6,145 bases of DNA from Solirubrobacteraceae bacterium (GCA_016462625.1 JAEMSV010000174.1:1-6145), one strand, 5' to 3'; positions 1-6,107 are shown, numbered from the stretch's first letter. The notes: generated from the sequence alone by a model not told the origin. Numbers and translations: made by a program.

Positions 1-248
1 GGGATGCCCTGCGTCTCGTCGTCGATGCGGCCGGGCGCGCCGGTCGCCGTCCGGGAGGTGACCTCGTCGTCGTGGGCGAGGATCGCCTCGCGCTTCTCGG
101 TGCGGCGGCGCTGCTTGACGGTCTTGTAGAGCTTCGCCGTCGCGCGCTGCACCGCCACCGCGTCGGGGTGGTCCAGGGGCAGCTCCTCCGCGCGCGCGAG
201 GATCCTCAGCGCGGCTTGCAGCTCGTCGGGATCCAGGCCGTCGGACAC
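1..248 (-). CDS. SDR-family NAD(P)-dependent oxidoreductase, N-terminal part (continues beyond window)
   Basis: The first 82 codons of a minus-strand gene are visible; the rest lies left of base 1. The protein begins (V/M)SDGLDPDELQAALRILARA, continues with LDHPDAVAVQRATAKLYK and a basic stretch VKQRRRTEKREAIL, and ends near TATGAPGRIDDETQGIP. From memory this matches the N-terminal extension of a family of actinobacterial oxidoreductases of roughly 500 residues, in which a helical segment and an R/P-IDDET-GIP/LP motif precede a cysteine-rich metal-binding segment and a Rossmann-fold short-chain dehydrogenase domain. The catalytic part is outside the window, so the enzyme class rests on the N-terminus alone. 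I chose GTG at 248-246 because a TACCCT -10 box lies exactly 7 nt upstream, a leaderless arrangement. An in-frame ATG at 281 would add 11 residues (MRTTGPPTLSC) that do not look conserved. Substrate unknown. Confidence 0.72.
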   Translation of the reverse strand, partial: MSDGLDPDELQAALRILARAEELPLDHPDAVAVQRATAKLYKTVKQRRRTEKREAILAHDDEVTSRTATGAPGRIDDETQGI

Positions 249-255
249 GCAAGAA

Positions 256-261
256 AGGGTA
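256..261 (-). promoter_or_regulatory. Candidate -10 box of a leaderless promoter for the minus-strand oxidoreductase
   Basis: Read on the minus strand the bases are TACCCT, fitting the actinobacterial TANNNT -10 pattern. They are followed by 7 nt (TTCTTGC) and then the GTG start. This spacing puts transcription initiation at or next to the start codon, and no Shine-Dalgarno sequence is present, which agrees with a leaderless mRNA. The -35 position at a 17-bp spacer reads TGGATG, a poor match to TTGACA. Predicted from sequence only. Confidence 0.45.
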
Positions 262-273
262 GGCGGGCCCGTC

Positions 274-291
274 GTGCGCATCCATGCGTAC
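274..291. promoter_or_regulatory. Near-palindrome in the divergent promoter region, possible operator
   Basis: The sequence GTGCGCAT-CC-ATGCGTAC is an inverted repeat with 8-bp arms, a 2-bp centre and a single mismatch (276 against 289). It lies between two divergent genes and covers the expected -35 region of the minus-strand promoter, where a dimeric repressor could block transcription. The plus-strand gene starts 46 bp further on and could be affected too. No regulator gene is visible, and the family that would bind is not identifiable. A chance palindrome is possible in such GC-rich DNA. Confidence 0.3.
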
Positions 292-337
292 CCGATTCCT
301 GGATCGATCGACGCCTTTCTGGGACGATGCCTGACCG

Positions 338-2587
338 GTGCGACTGCTCTGTCCCGCAGCTCTCGTCGTTGCCGCGCTCCTGGCGGCGGCGCCCTCGGCT
401 CTCGCCGAACCCGGTCCGGGCGTCTGCGAGTACGACGCGGCCACGAAGACGGCCACCTACAAGTGGCCCACCTCGTACAGCGCGAGTGCGGTCCCGGCCG
501 CGCAGCGGTTCGGCGCCGGCAACGAGCAGATCTCCGTCGGCACCGCCGCCGACACGGCCTGCGGCCTCGCGACGGTCCTCAACACGGACACGATCCGGAT
601 CATCGGCACGCCGCCGACCAACAACAGCTACAGCGACGATTTCGCCCTCGCGCTGCAGAACGGCCTCATCGTTCCGGGCGCCACCGACGAGGCGGGCACG
701 TCCGACGAGATCGAGATCCAGTTCGTCAATCCCGGCCGGATGATCCGCCTGCGGATCACCGGCACGGGCGGCGACGACGTCTTCACGGCGGGCGTCGACG
801 GCGCGAACCTCAACGCGAACGAGACGACGAAGGACCTCGACGTCTCCACGACGGGCACCGGCAGCAAGATCCTCACGCAGGAGATGGGCTGCTGGACGAC
901 CACGACCTGCGGCTTCGGGCAGGACCTGGGGTCGCCCGGCAACGACACCCTCAGCGTCCAGGGCGGCGATGGAACGGGCGGGCCGCTCAACGGCCAGATC
1001 AACGCCCAGTCCGCGCTCATCGGCGGCCCCGGCAACGACACGCTCAGGGGCACGTCCGACACGAACTTCAACCCCGGGACGGGCAACGACACGATCATCG
1101 GCCCCACCCCGCTCGTCACCGGCTTCAGCGCGCCGTGGGTCAGCTACCACGAGGCGACGAACCCGATCACCGTCAACCTCACGACCGGGACGGCGAGCGG
1201 CGCGGACATCGGCAGCGACACGATCACGAACGTCCCCGACGTCAGTGGCGGCCGTGGCGGCGACACGATCACCGGGGACGGCGCGCCGAACAGCCTCAGC
1301 GGCTACGCCTACGACTCCCCCGACGGCGACGACACGATCAGCGGGATGGGCGGAGGCGACAGCCTGAGCGGCAACGTCGGCAACGACACGATCAACGGGA
1401 ACGACGGGAACGACAGCCTCGCCGGGGGCCCCGGCAACGACACCCTCAACGGCGGCGCTGACAACGACGGGGCGGTCGGCGACGTCGGCGAGTCGCAGAT
1501 CGGCAACGACACGATCGACCTCGGCCCCGGCGACGACACCACGACGCCCGGCCGCGGCAACGACACCGTCATCGGGGGCCCCGGCACGGACGGGCTGAAC
1601 TTCTTCTACCTCACCGCGGGCGTCACGTTCGACCTGGCGATCACCACGCCCCAGGTCGTGAGCCCCGGGATGACCAAGACGGTGAGCGGCGTCGAGAACG
1701 TCGGCGGCACGCAGTTCGGAGACCTCCTCTACGGCGACGAGGGCCCGAACGTCATGAACGGCGCGTTCGACTCCGGCGCGACACCGAACGTCGACCGGAT
1801 CGAGGGCCGCGGCGGCAAGGACCAGCTCGCGATCTACTCCAAGCAGGCCGGCAGCGTCATCGAAGGCGGCGAAGGCGAGGACAGCGTCAGCGTGAGCGCC
1901 TCCCCATCGGCGGGCGTGACGCTGCGCGGCGGCCCCGGCAAGGACTACGTCTCGGGTGACGAGGGTCCCGACGTACTCGACGGCGGGCCGGGCGAGGACA
2001 GCATCTTTGGCCGCGAGGGCGACGACGCGCTGACCGGCGGGGTCGACGGCGTGAAGGACTCCCTGAACTGCGGTGCGGGCACCGACAGCGCCATCTTCGA
2101 CTCCGGGCTGGACCTCCTGACCGACTGCGAGACCGGCAGCGGCGCGGTCGTCCCGCCGACGGCCGACCCGCCGGTGGCGGATCCGCCGCCCACGCCGCCG
2201 GTGACCGGGGCGTCCCCGCCGGGGCAGACCACGACGGCGCCCGTGCTCGCACCGCTCCCGCAGACGCTGCTCGAGCTGCCGAAGCCGGGCAAGGCCAAGT
2301 GCGTCAGCCGTCGGGACTTCGCGATCACCCTCGGCCAGGCGCCGGGCGTCACCTACGGGACCGCGAAGGTCACGTTGAAGGCCGGCGGGAAGACGCTGGT
2401 GAAGACCCTGAAGCCGAAGAAGGCAGGCAAGCGCTGGAAGGTCCAGGTCGATCTCAAGGGCCTGCCGAAGGGCTCGTTCACCGTCGAGATCGTCGTGACC
2501 ACCAGCGACGGCCGCACGCTGAAGGGCAAGCGCACGTACAAGACCTGCGCGAAGAAGCAGAAGTCGAGCGGCAAGCCGGAGGTCTGA
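338..2587 (+). CDS. Exported calcium-binding RTX-type repeat protein with basic C-terminal domain
   Basis: 749 residues, no enzyme domain recognised. Residues 1-23 are a Sec signal peptide with a hydrophobic core and probable cleavage after ALA. Residues 24 to about 200 form a Cys-containing module with the motif LNTDTIRIIG, often seen at the front of actinobacterial calcium-binding proteins. Residues about 200-575 carry RTX-type nonapeptides (GGPGNDTLx pattern), clearest at 327-421 and 531-575, interrupted by two spacer modules starting at Y270 and Y424. A cap with C578 and C597 follows (LNCGAGTD...DCE). Residues 604-654 are a Pro/Thr/Ala-rich linker. Residues 655-749 form a beta-rich, strongly basic domain (23 K/R, 5 D/E) bounded by C655 and C737, a pair that could form a disulphide. 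There is no LPXTG motif, transmembrane anchor or type I secretion gene nearby. GTG 338 is the first possible start after an in-frame TGA at 332-334 and begins a good signal peptide, though its ribosome site is weak. Probably a structural or adhesive surface protein. Confidence 0.88.
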   Translation: MRLLCPAALVVAALLAAAPSALAEPGPGVCEYDAATKTATYKWPTSYSASAVPAAQRFGAGNEQISVGTAADTACGLATVLNTDTIRIIGTPPTNNSYSDDFALALQNGLIVPGATDEAGTSDEIEIQFVNPGRMIRLRITGTGGDDVFTAGVDGANLNANETTKDLDVSTTGTGSKILTQEMGCWTTTTCGFGQDLGSPGNDTLSVQGGDGTGGPLNGQINAQSALIGGPGNDTLRGTSDTNFNPGTGNDTIIGPTPLVTGFSAPWVSYHEATNPITVNLTTGTASGADIGSDTITNVPDVSGGRGGDTITGDGAPNSLSGYAYDSPDGDDTISGMGGGDSLSGNVGNDTINGNDGNDSLAGGPGNDTLNGGADNDGAVGDVGESQIGNDTIDLGPGDDTTTPGRGNDTVIGGPGTDGLNFFYLTAGVTFDLAITTPQVVSPGMTKTVSGVENVGGTQFGDLLYGDEGPNVMNGAFDSGATPNVDRIEGRGGKDQLAIYSKQAGSVIEGGEGEDSVSVSASPSAGVTLRGGPGKDYVSGDEGPDVLDGGPGEDSIFGREGDDALTGGVDGVKDSLNCGAGTDSAIFDSGLDLLTDCETGSGAVVPPTADPPVADPPPTPPVTGASPPGQTTTAPVLAPLPQTLLELPKPGKAKCVSRRDFAITLGQAPGVTYGTAKVTLKAGGKTLVKTLKPKKAGKRWKVQVDLKGLPKGSFTVEIVVTTSDGRTLKGKRTYKTCAKKQKSSGKPEV
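1316..1602 (+). repeat. Main RTX-type nonapeptide block of the first repeat protein
   Basis: Residues 327-421 read as consecutive 9-residue units such as SPDGDDTIS, GMGGGDSLS, GNVGNDTIN, GNDGNDSLA and GGPGNDTLN, then less regular units to GGPGTDGLN. The pattern follows GGXGXDXUX, which in characterised proteins winds into a parallel beta-roll with calcium ions bound by the Gly/Asp turns. At the DNA level the units recur every 27 bp, with near-identical cores of the type GGCAACGACACGATC. Confidence 0.85.
1928..2062 (+). repeat. C-proximal RTX-type block of the first repeat protein
   Basis: Residues 531-575 form five units: GGPGKDYVS, GDEGPDVLD, GGPGEDSIF, GREGDDALT and a degenerate GGVDGVKDS. 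The block runs directly into the two-cysteine cap at C578, suggesting that the cap closes the open edge of the beta-roll. Confidence 0.8.
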
Positions 2588-2629
2588 CTTCTCCAAAGCG
2601 ACACCAGTCGTTGAACGACACGTAACGTC

Positions 2630-2648
2630 ACGTCGCGAGCGCGAACGT
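2630..2648 (+). repeat. Short inverted repeat upstream of the nuclease gene
   Basis: TCGCG-AG-CGCGA (2633-2644) is a perfect 5-bp inverted repeat. It extends by ACG/CGT (2630-2632 with 2646-2648) if A2645 is bulged. In RNA the 2-nt centre is too tight, so the innermost pair would open. It could be a protein-binding site in DNA, or the first of two consecutive hairpins in a transcript. Confidence 0.4.
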
Positions 2649-2649
2649 A

Positions 2650-2677
2650 CGGTCCGCGGGTCCCCACCCACGGATCG
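2650..2677 (+). promoter_or_regulatory. Strong stem-loop in the leader, ending at the nuclease ribosome-binding site
   Basis: The left arm 2650-2661 and right arm 2666-2677 pair over 12 positions around a CCCC loop (2662-2665). There is one C-A mismatch (2657 against 2670) and one G-U pair (2652 against 2675). The right arm ends on the first base of the GGAA that is the best-spaced Shine-Dalgarno sequence for the start at 2689. No U-tract follows. It may attenuate readthrough from the upstream gene, limit ribosome access, or protect the 5' end of a processed transcript. Seen directly by base pairing; the function is inferred. Confidence 0.5.
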
Positions 2678-2686
2678 GAAACGGAG
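2677..2686 (+). promoter_or_regulatory. Ribosome-binding site of the nuclease gene
   Basis: GGAA at 2677-2680 lies 8 nt before ATG 2689. A second purine run, GGAG at 2683-2686, is only 2 nt from the ATG and probably too close to be the main site. The position supports the chosen start, which also opens a proper signal peptide. Confidence 0.55.
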
Positions 2687-2688
2687 CC

Positions 2689-5600
2689 ATGTCCCGGCAC
2701 CCACGTCTGCTCACGTCGTCAGTGGCGCTCGCGCTCGCCCTGGCGTTCGCCGCACCAGCCGCCGCCAGTCCCAGCGGCATCGTCATCTCCGAGTTCCGGG
2801 CCCACGGCCCGAGTGGCGGCAACGACGAGTTCATCGAGCTGATGAACACCGGCGCCAGCGTCGTGAACATCAGTGGCTGGAAGGTGCAGGGCTGCGCCTC
2901 GGGCTCCGGTGCTGCGAGCGATCGCGCGACGATCCCGGCGAACACCTCACTCCCCGCCGGCGGGCACTTCCTGCTGGTCAACAACGCGGCCAGCGGCTAC
3001 AGCGGCTCGGTCGCGGGTGATGCGACCTACAACACCGGCATCTCCCCGACCGGCATGTCCGGCATCCGGGTCGTGAACTCCTCGTCGGTGGTCCAGGACA
3101 CGCTCGGCACCACGACGAGCCCGTGCCGCGAGGGCACCGGCATCGCGTCGGCGTTCTCCAACAACGCGTCCGACACCAACACCTACCGGCGCAAGGTCTC
3201 CGGAACGCAAGACACGGACAACAACGCGAACGACTTCACCGGCCCGGGCTCCTCGGTGCCCGAGCGCTGCGGCTGCGCGGGCACCGGCGGCGGTGGCGGT
3301 GGCGTGACCAAGATCAGCGAGATCCAGGGCGCCGGCTACACCTCGCCGAAGGCGGGCGACACGGTCACGATCGAGGCCGTTGTCACGGGCGTCGACAATG
3401 AGAAGGGCGCGAGCATCAGCGGGACCAACACCGTCTCGACCTTTCGCAGCGATCGTGGCCTCTACGTCCAGGAGGAGCCCGCCGACCAGGACGGCTCAGC
3501 CGCCACTTCGGAGGGCATCTTCGTCGGCTACGTCGACGACCCGCTCGCCTACCCGGTGGGAACGCGCGTGCGCGTGACCGGACAGGTCGCCGAGCAGTTC
3601 GGGCTGACGCAGGTCAGCGAGTCCACTGGGCTGGAGCCGACGAACCTGGGCGTCGCGAGCCCGGCGCAGACGCCGGCCGCGACGACAATCGACACGGCCA
3701 CCGCGCAGGCCCAGACCGTCTCGCCGACCGCCGATGACTGCGGCTTCCCGGCGGACACCTGCACGAGTGGGCGCCGCTCCTACTACGAGTCGCTCGAGGG
3801 CATGAAGGTCACGCTGCCCCTTGCGGTGGCGAACTCCGGTGGCACGAACAAGTTCGGTGAGCTGTTCCTCACGCCGGGCGCGACGCAGGACCGCGTCGTG
3901 CGGACGGACGACACGGCGGGCCCGGGCGGGACGCCGGACGCGCAGATCCGCTCGCTGGTCGCGGCGGACGCCGACGGCGGCGCGAGCGATCCCGCGAACC
4001 CGCTCATCTCCTATCTCGACTCGTCGACCCTCACCGAGGCCGACCTGTTCGACAGCGTGAGCGACGTCAGCGGCCCGCTCGGCTTCTCGTTCTCGAACTA
4101 CAAGGTCGTGGTCCAGCCGGGCGCCGAGCCGACGGTCACCGATGGCCCGACGACGTACCCGTACGCTCTCCCGGCGGTGGACCACGACGCGCTCCGCGTG
4201 GCGTCGTTCAACGTCGAGAACTACTTCCCGGTCGGCGGCGGACTGGACGGGCGAACCATCAGCGCGGCCGAGTACGCCGAGAAGCGCGAGGAGATCGTGG
4301 CCGCGATCGAGGACCGGCTCGAGCTTCCGGACGTCGTGGCCGTCCAGGAGGTCGTGAACAAGGCGATCCTCGACGACGTCGCTGACGATCTGCCCGGCTA
4401 CACGGCGTACCTGGAGGAGGGCAACGACAACCGCGGCATCGACGTGGGCTTCCTCGTCCGTGACACCGTCAGGGTGACCGGCGTGATGCAGTTCGGCAAG
4501 ACCGCGACGAACCCGACGTCGAGCACGTGTGCCGACATCGCGGGCCGTTTGTTCGACCGGCCGCCGCTGCGGCTCGACGTGGTCGGCAAGGGCCTGAGGT
4601 TCAGCCTGTTCTCGAGCCACTTCTCGTCGAAGGCGGCGCCGGACGCCTGCCGTGTGGCCCAGGCGGCGTACCTACGTGACCGCGTCGCGGACCTCGAGGC
4701 CGCGGGCAAGCAGGCGATCGTCGCGGGCGACCTCAACGCCTTCGAGGACGAGGGGGCGCTCGACACGCTGCAGGACGGCACGACGACCCTCACGAACCTG
4801 TGGGGGCAGGCGCCGGCGGACAACCGCTACTCGTTCCAGTTCAACGGCCGCCTGCAGACCCTCGATCACGTGCTGGTGACCGATGGGCTCGACGCGCGCG
4901 TGGCCGACGTTCGCTACGCGCATTTCGACAACGACTACTCCGACCGGAAGGTCGCGAGCGACGGGCAGAACGCGTCCGACCACGACCCGCCGGTCGTGGA
5001 GCTGCGCGCCGACTGCACCATCACCGGCAACGCCGGGCCGGAGACGCTCACCGGGACCCCGGGCGACGATGTCATCTGCGGCCTTGGCGGCAACGACTAC
5101 CTCCAGGGCCTCGGCGGCGACGACGTGCTGCGCGGGGGCGACGGCGACGACACGATCATCGGCGGAACGGGCGACAACACGATCGACGGCGAGGCCGGCA
5201 ACGACGTCCTCGGCGCGAGCAGCGGCGACGACCTCATCGCCGGCGGTACCGGCACGGACCGGCTGACGTACGCCGACCGAACCGCTGCCAGCCCCGTGCA
5301 CGTCGAGCTGCGGCACGCGGCCGGCGCGCCGTTCGACGGCGCCCTCGGCGGCGTCTCGTACACGGCGCAGAACGGCAGCCCGAGCCTCGGTGAGGACGAC
5401 TGGGTCTTCGCCGACGTCGAGGATCTCCGCGGCTCCACGGGTCCCGACGAGCTGACGGGTGGCGACGGGCCGAACGTCATCGCGGGCCAGGAGGGCGCGG
5501 ACGTCATCTCCGGCCTCGGCGGGGCGGATGTGCTCCGCGGCTTCGCGGGCGCCGACCAGATCCACGGCGGCGAGGGCGCGGACGTCGTCCAGGACGGCGA

Positions 5601-6063
5601 CGGCGACGACAACGTCTGGGGCGACGAGGGCGACGACACGCTCTACGGTGAGCTCGGCGCGGATGTGCTCCGCGGTGGCGCCGGCTTCGACCACGCCGAG
5701 TACGGCGGCCGGGCGGCAGACGTGACGATCACCCTCGACGCCGGCACGATGGACGACGGAGCTGCCGGCGAGGGCGACGACGTTCGGACCATCGAGAGCG
5801 TCCAGACCGGCTCGGGCAACGACCGCCTGACCGGCAACGACGCCGACAATGTCCTGCGCGCCAACGGCGGCAACGACGTCATCGACGGCCGGCTTGGCGT
5901 CGACCAGCTGTTCGGGTCGGGCGGGACGGACCGGCTCGTCGGCGACGACCGGGACGACCCCGCCGGGCCGAAGGCCGACAAGCTGGATTGCGGGAGTGGC
6001 TCCGACACGTACGTCACCGATGCGCTGGATTCGCGCATCGGCTGCGAGACGGCAGGGGTGTAG
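2689..6063 (+). CDS. Exported ExeM/NucH-type nuclease: lamin-tail, OB-fold, EEP nuclease and RTX-type repeats
   Basis: 1124 residues. Residues 1-26 are a Sec signal peptide (cleavage near AAA|SPS). Residues 29 to about 185 are a lamin-tail domain with NDEFIEL (45-51) and SGWKV around W64. After C194/C196 and a poly-glycine linker, residues 206 to about 330 begin with ISEIQG and form the OB-fold region typical of this family. Residues about 500-772 are the endonuclease/exonuclease/phosphatase domain. Its catalytic set is intact: N508 in ASFNVENYF, E554 in VAVQEV, FDRPPL (622-627), H644 in SSHF, D681 and N683 in GDLNAF, D726/H727 in LDHVLV, and D764/H765 in SDHDPP. Residues 789-1084 hold 23 RTX-type nonapeptides in three blocks, and a cap with C1101 and C1119 ends the protein. 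Related enzymes (Shewanella ExeM and similar) are secreted, metal-dependent nucleases that degrade extracellular DNA; the same activity is inferred here. There is no wall-anchor motif, so it is probably released or held by its repeats. ATG 2689 has a reasonable Shine-Dalgarno sequence. Confidence 0.92.
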   Translation: MSRHPRLLTSSVALALALAFAAPAAASPSGIVISEFRAHGPSGGNDEFIELMNTGASVVNISGWKVQGCASGSGAASDRATIPANTSLPAGGHFLLVNNAASGYSGSVAGDATYNTGISPTGMSGIRVVNSSSVVQDTLGTTTSPCREGTGIASAFSNNASDTNTYRRKVSGTQDTDNNANDFTGPGSSVPERCGCAGTGGGGGGVTKISEIQGAGYTSPKAGDTVTIEAVVTGVDNEKGASISGTNTVSTFRSDRGLYVQEEPADQDGSAATSEGIFVGYVDDPLAYPVGTRVRVTGQVAEQFGLTQVSESTGLEPTNLGVASPAQTPAATTIDTATAQAQTVSPTADDCGFPADTCTSGRRSYYESLEGMKVTLPLAVANSGGTNKFGELFLTPGATQDRVVRTDDTAGPGGTPDAQIRSLVAADADGGASDPANPLISYLDSSTLTEADLFDSVSDVSGPLGFSFSNYKVVVQPGAEPTVTDGPTTYPYALPAVDHDALRVASFNVENYFPVGGGLDGRTISAAEYAEKREEIVAAIEDRLELPDVVAVQEVVNKAILDDVADDLPGYTAYLEEGNDNRGIDVGFLVRDTVRVTGVMQFGKTATNPTSSTCADIAGRLFDRPPLRLDVVGKGLRFSLFSSHFSSKAAPDACRVAQAAYLRDRVADLEAAGKQAIVAGDLNAFEDEGALDTLQDGTTTLTNLWGQAPADNRYSFQFNGRLQTLDHVLVTDGLDARVADVRYAHFDNDYSDRKVASDGQNASDHDPPVVELRADCTITGNAGPETLTGTPGDDVICGLGGNDYLQGLGGDDVLRGGDGDDTIIGGTGDNTIDGEAGNDVLGASSGDDLIAGGTGTDRLTYADRTAASPVHVELRHAAGAPFDGALGGVSYTAQNGSPSLGEDDWVFADVEDLRGSTGPDELTGGDGPNVIAGQEGADVISGLGGADVLRGFAGADQIHGGEGADVVQDGDGDDNVWGDEGDDTLYGELGADVLRGGAGFDHAEYGGRAADVTITLDAGTMDDGAAGEGDDVRTIESVQTGSGNDRLTGNDADNVLRANGGNDVIDGRLGVDQLFGSGGTDRLVGDDRDDPAGPKADKLDCGSGSDTYVTDALDSRIGCETAGV
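5053..5268 (+). repeat. RTX-type block 1 of the nuclease (8 units)
   Basis: Residues 789-860 are eight uninterrupted 9-residue units, among them GTPGDDVIC, GLGGNDYLQ, GLGGDDVLR, GGDGDDTII and GEAGNDVLG. They begin about 25 residues after the last catalytic motif and match the GGXGXDXUX calcium-binding pattern. The last unit leads into the interruption module that starts at Y861. Confidence 0.85.
5431..5700 (+). repeat. RTX-type block 2 of the nuclease (10 units)
   Basis: Residues 915-1004 are ten units, several with Ala before the Asp (GQEGADVIS, GLGGADVLR, GFAGADQIH, GGEGADVVQ, GELGADVLR). The interruption module 861-914 separates them from block 1. The final unit GGAGFDHAE is degenerate and runs into the next interruption at Y1005. 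Confidence 0.85.
5806..5940 (+). repeat. RTX-type block 3 of the nuclease (5 units)
   Basis: Residues 1040-1084 are five units: TGSGNDRLT, GNDADNVLR, ANGGNDVID, GRLGVDQLF and GSGGTDRLV. They are more degenerate than blocks 1 and 2 and are followed by an acidic stretch and the C-terminal two-cysteine cap (C1101, C1119). Confidence 0.75.
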
Positions 6064-6070
6064 TGCTGTC

Positions 6071-6107
6071 GCGCGCGGGGGCGGGCGCCCATCCCGCCCC
6101 CGCGCGT
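6071..6107 (+). terminator. Intrinsic-type terminator stem-loop after the nuclease gene
   Basis: The arms 6072-6085 and 6093-6106 are perfectly complementary over 14 bp of pure G/C around a 7-nt loop (CGCCCAT). A G-U pair (6071 with 6107) extends the stem to 15. It starts 8 nt after the TAG stop. There is no following T-run, which is common for terminators of high-GC actinomycetotes, so termination efficiency is uncertain. Being symmetric, it could also act on transcripts from the other strand. Confidence 0.8.

Larger units (their letters stand above)
2588..2688 (+). promoter_or_regulatory. Intergenic leader between the two repeat-protein genes, with a candidate promoter
   Basis: This 101-bp gap holds a possible promoter: TAACGT at 2623-2628 fits TANNNT, and GCGACA at 2598-2603 matches four of six -35 bases, although the 19-bp spacer is long. 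A second TANNNT (TACGGT, 2648-2653) has no convincing -35. A short tandem ACGTA-ACGTC-ACGTC lies at 2620-2634. Two inverted repeats and the ribosome site of the nuclease gene follow and have their own entries. No T-run is present, so I see no classical terminator for the upstream gene. Whether the nuclease has its own transcript or is read from upstream cannot be decided from sequence. Confidence 0.3.

Noticed and set aside
274..1461. A plus-strand frame of 395 codons overlapping the first repeat gene
   Set aside because: The translation is Arg/His/Gly-rich and low-complexity, the expected +1/+2 shadow of the GNDT repeat codons, with no signal peptide or family resemblance.
1316..1602. 27-bp periodic repeats resembling a CRISPR array
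   Set aside because: The period is one in-frame nonapeptide, the units are degenerate and contiguous with no unique spacers, and they lie inside a coding region.
338..2587. RTX cytolysin or hemolysin toxin exported by type I secretion
   Set aside because: There is an N-terminal Sec signal peptide, no hydrophobic pore-forming or acylation region, no C-terminal type I signal and no transporter genes. The repeats alone do not indicate a toxin.
2620..2634. Tandem ACGTA/ACGTC/ACGTC pentamers in the intergenic gap
   Set aside because: Three 5-bp units are too short to support an iteron or operator array by themselves; noted only as part of the leader.
206..2704. An 832-codon open frame on the minus strand antisense to the first repeat gene
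   Set aside because: It is a composition effect: stops are rare in this antisense frame of GC-rich Gly/Asp/Thr repeat codons. The translation is low-complexity Arg/Ala/Val/Asp with no recognisable domain, and it overlaps a gene with a signal peptide and coherent modules.
3496..5694. Long minus-strand open frames (3496-4620 and 4672-5694) across the nuclease gene
   Set aside because: They are antisense to conserved catalytic motifs and repeats, are Arg/Ala/Val-rich and have no domain; both are shadows of the plus-strand gene.
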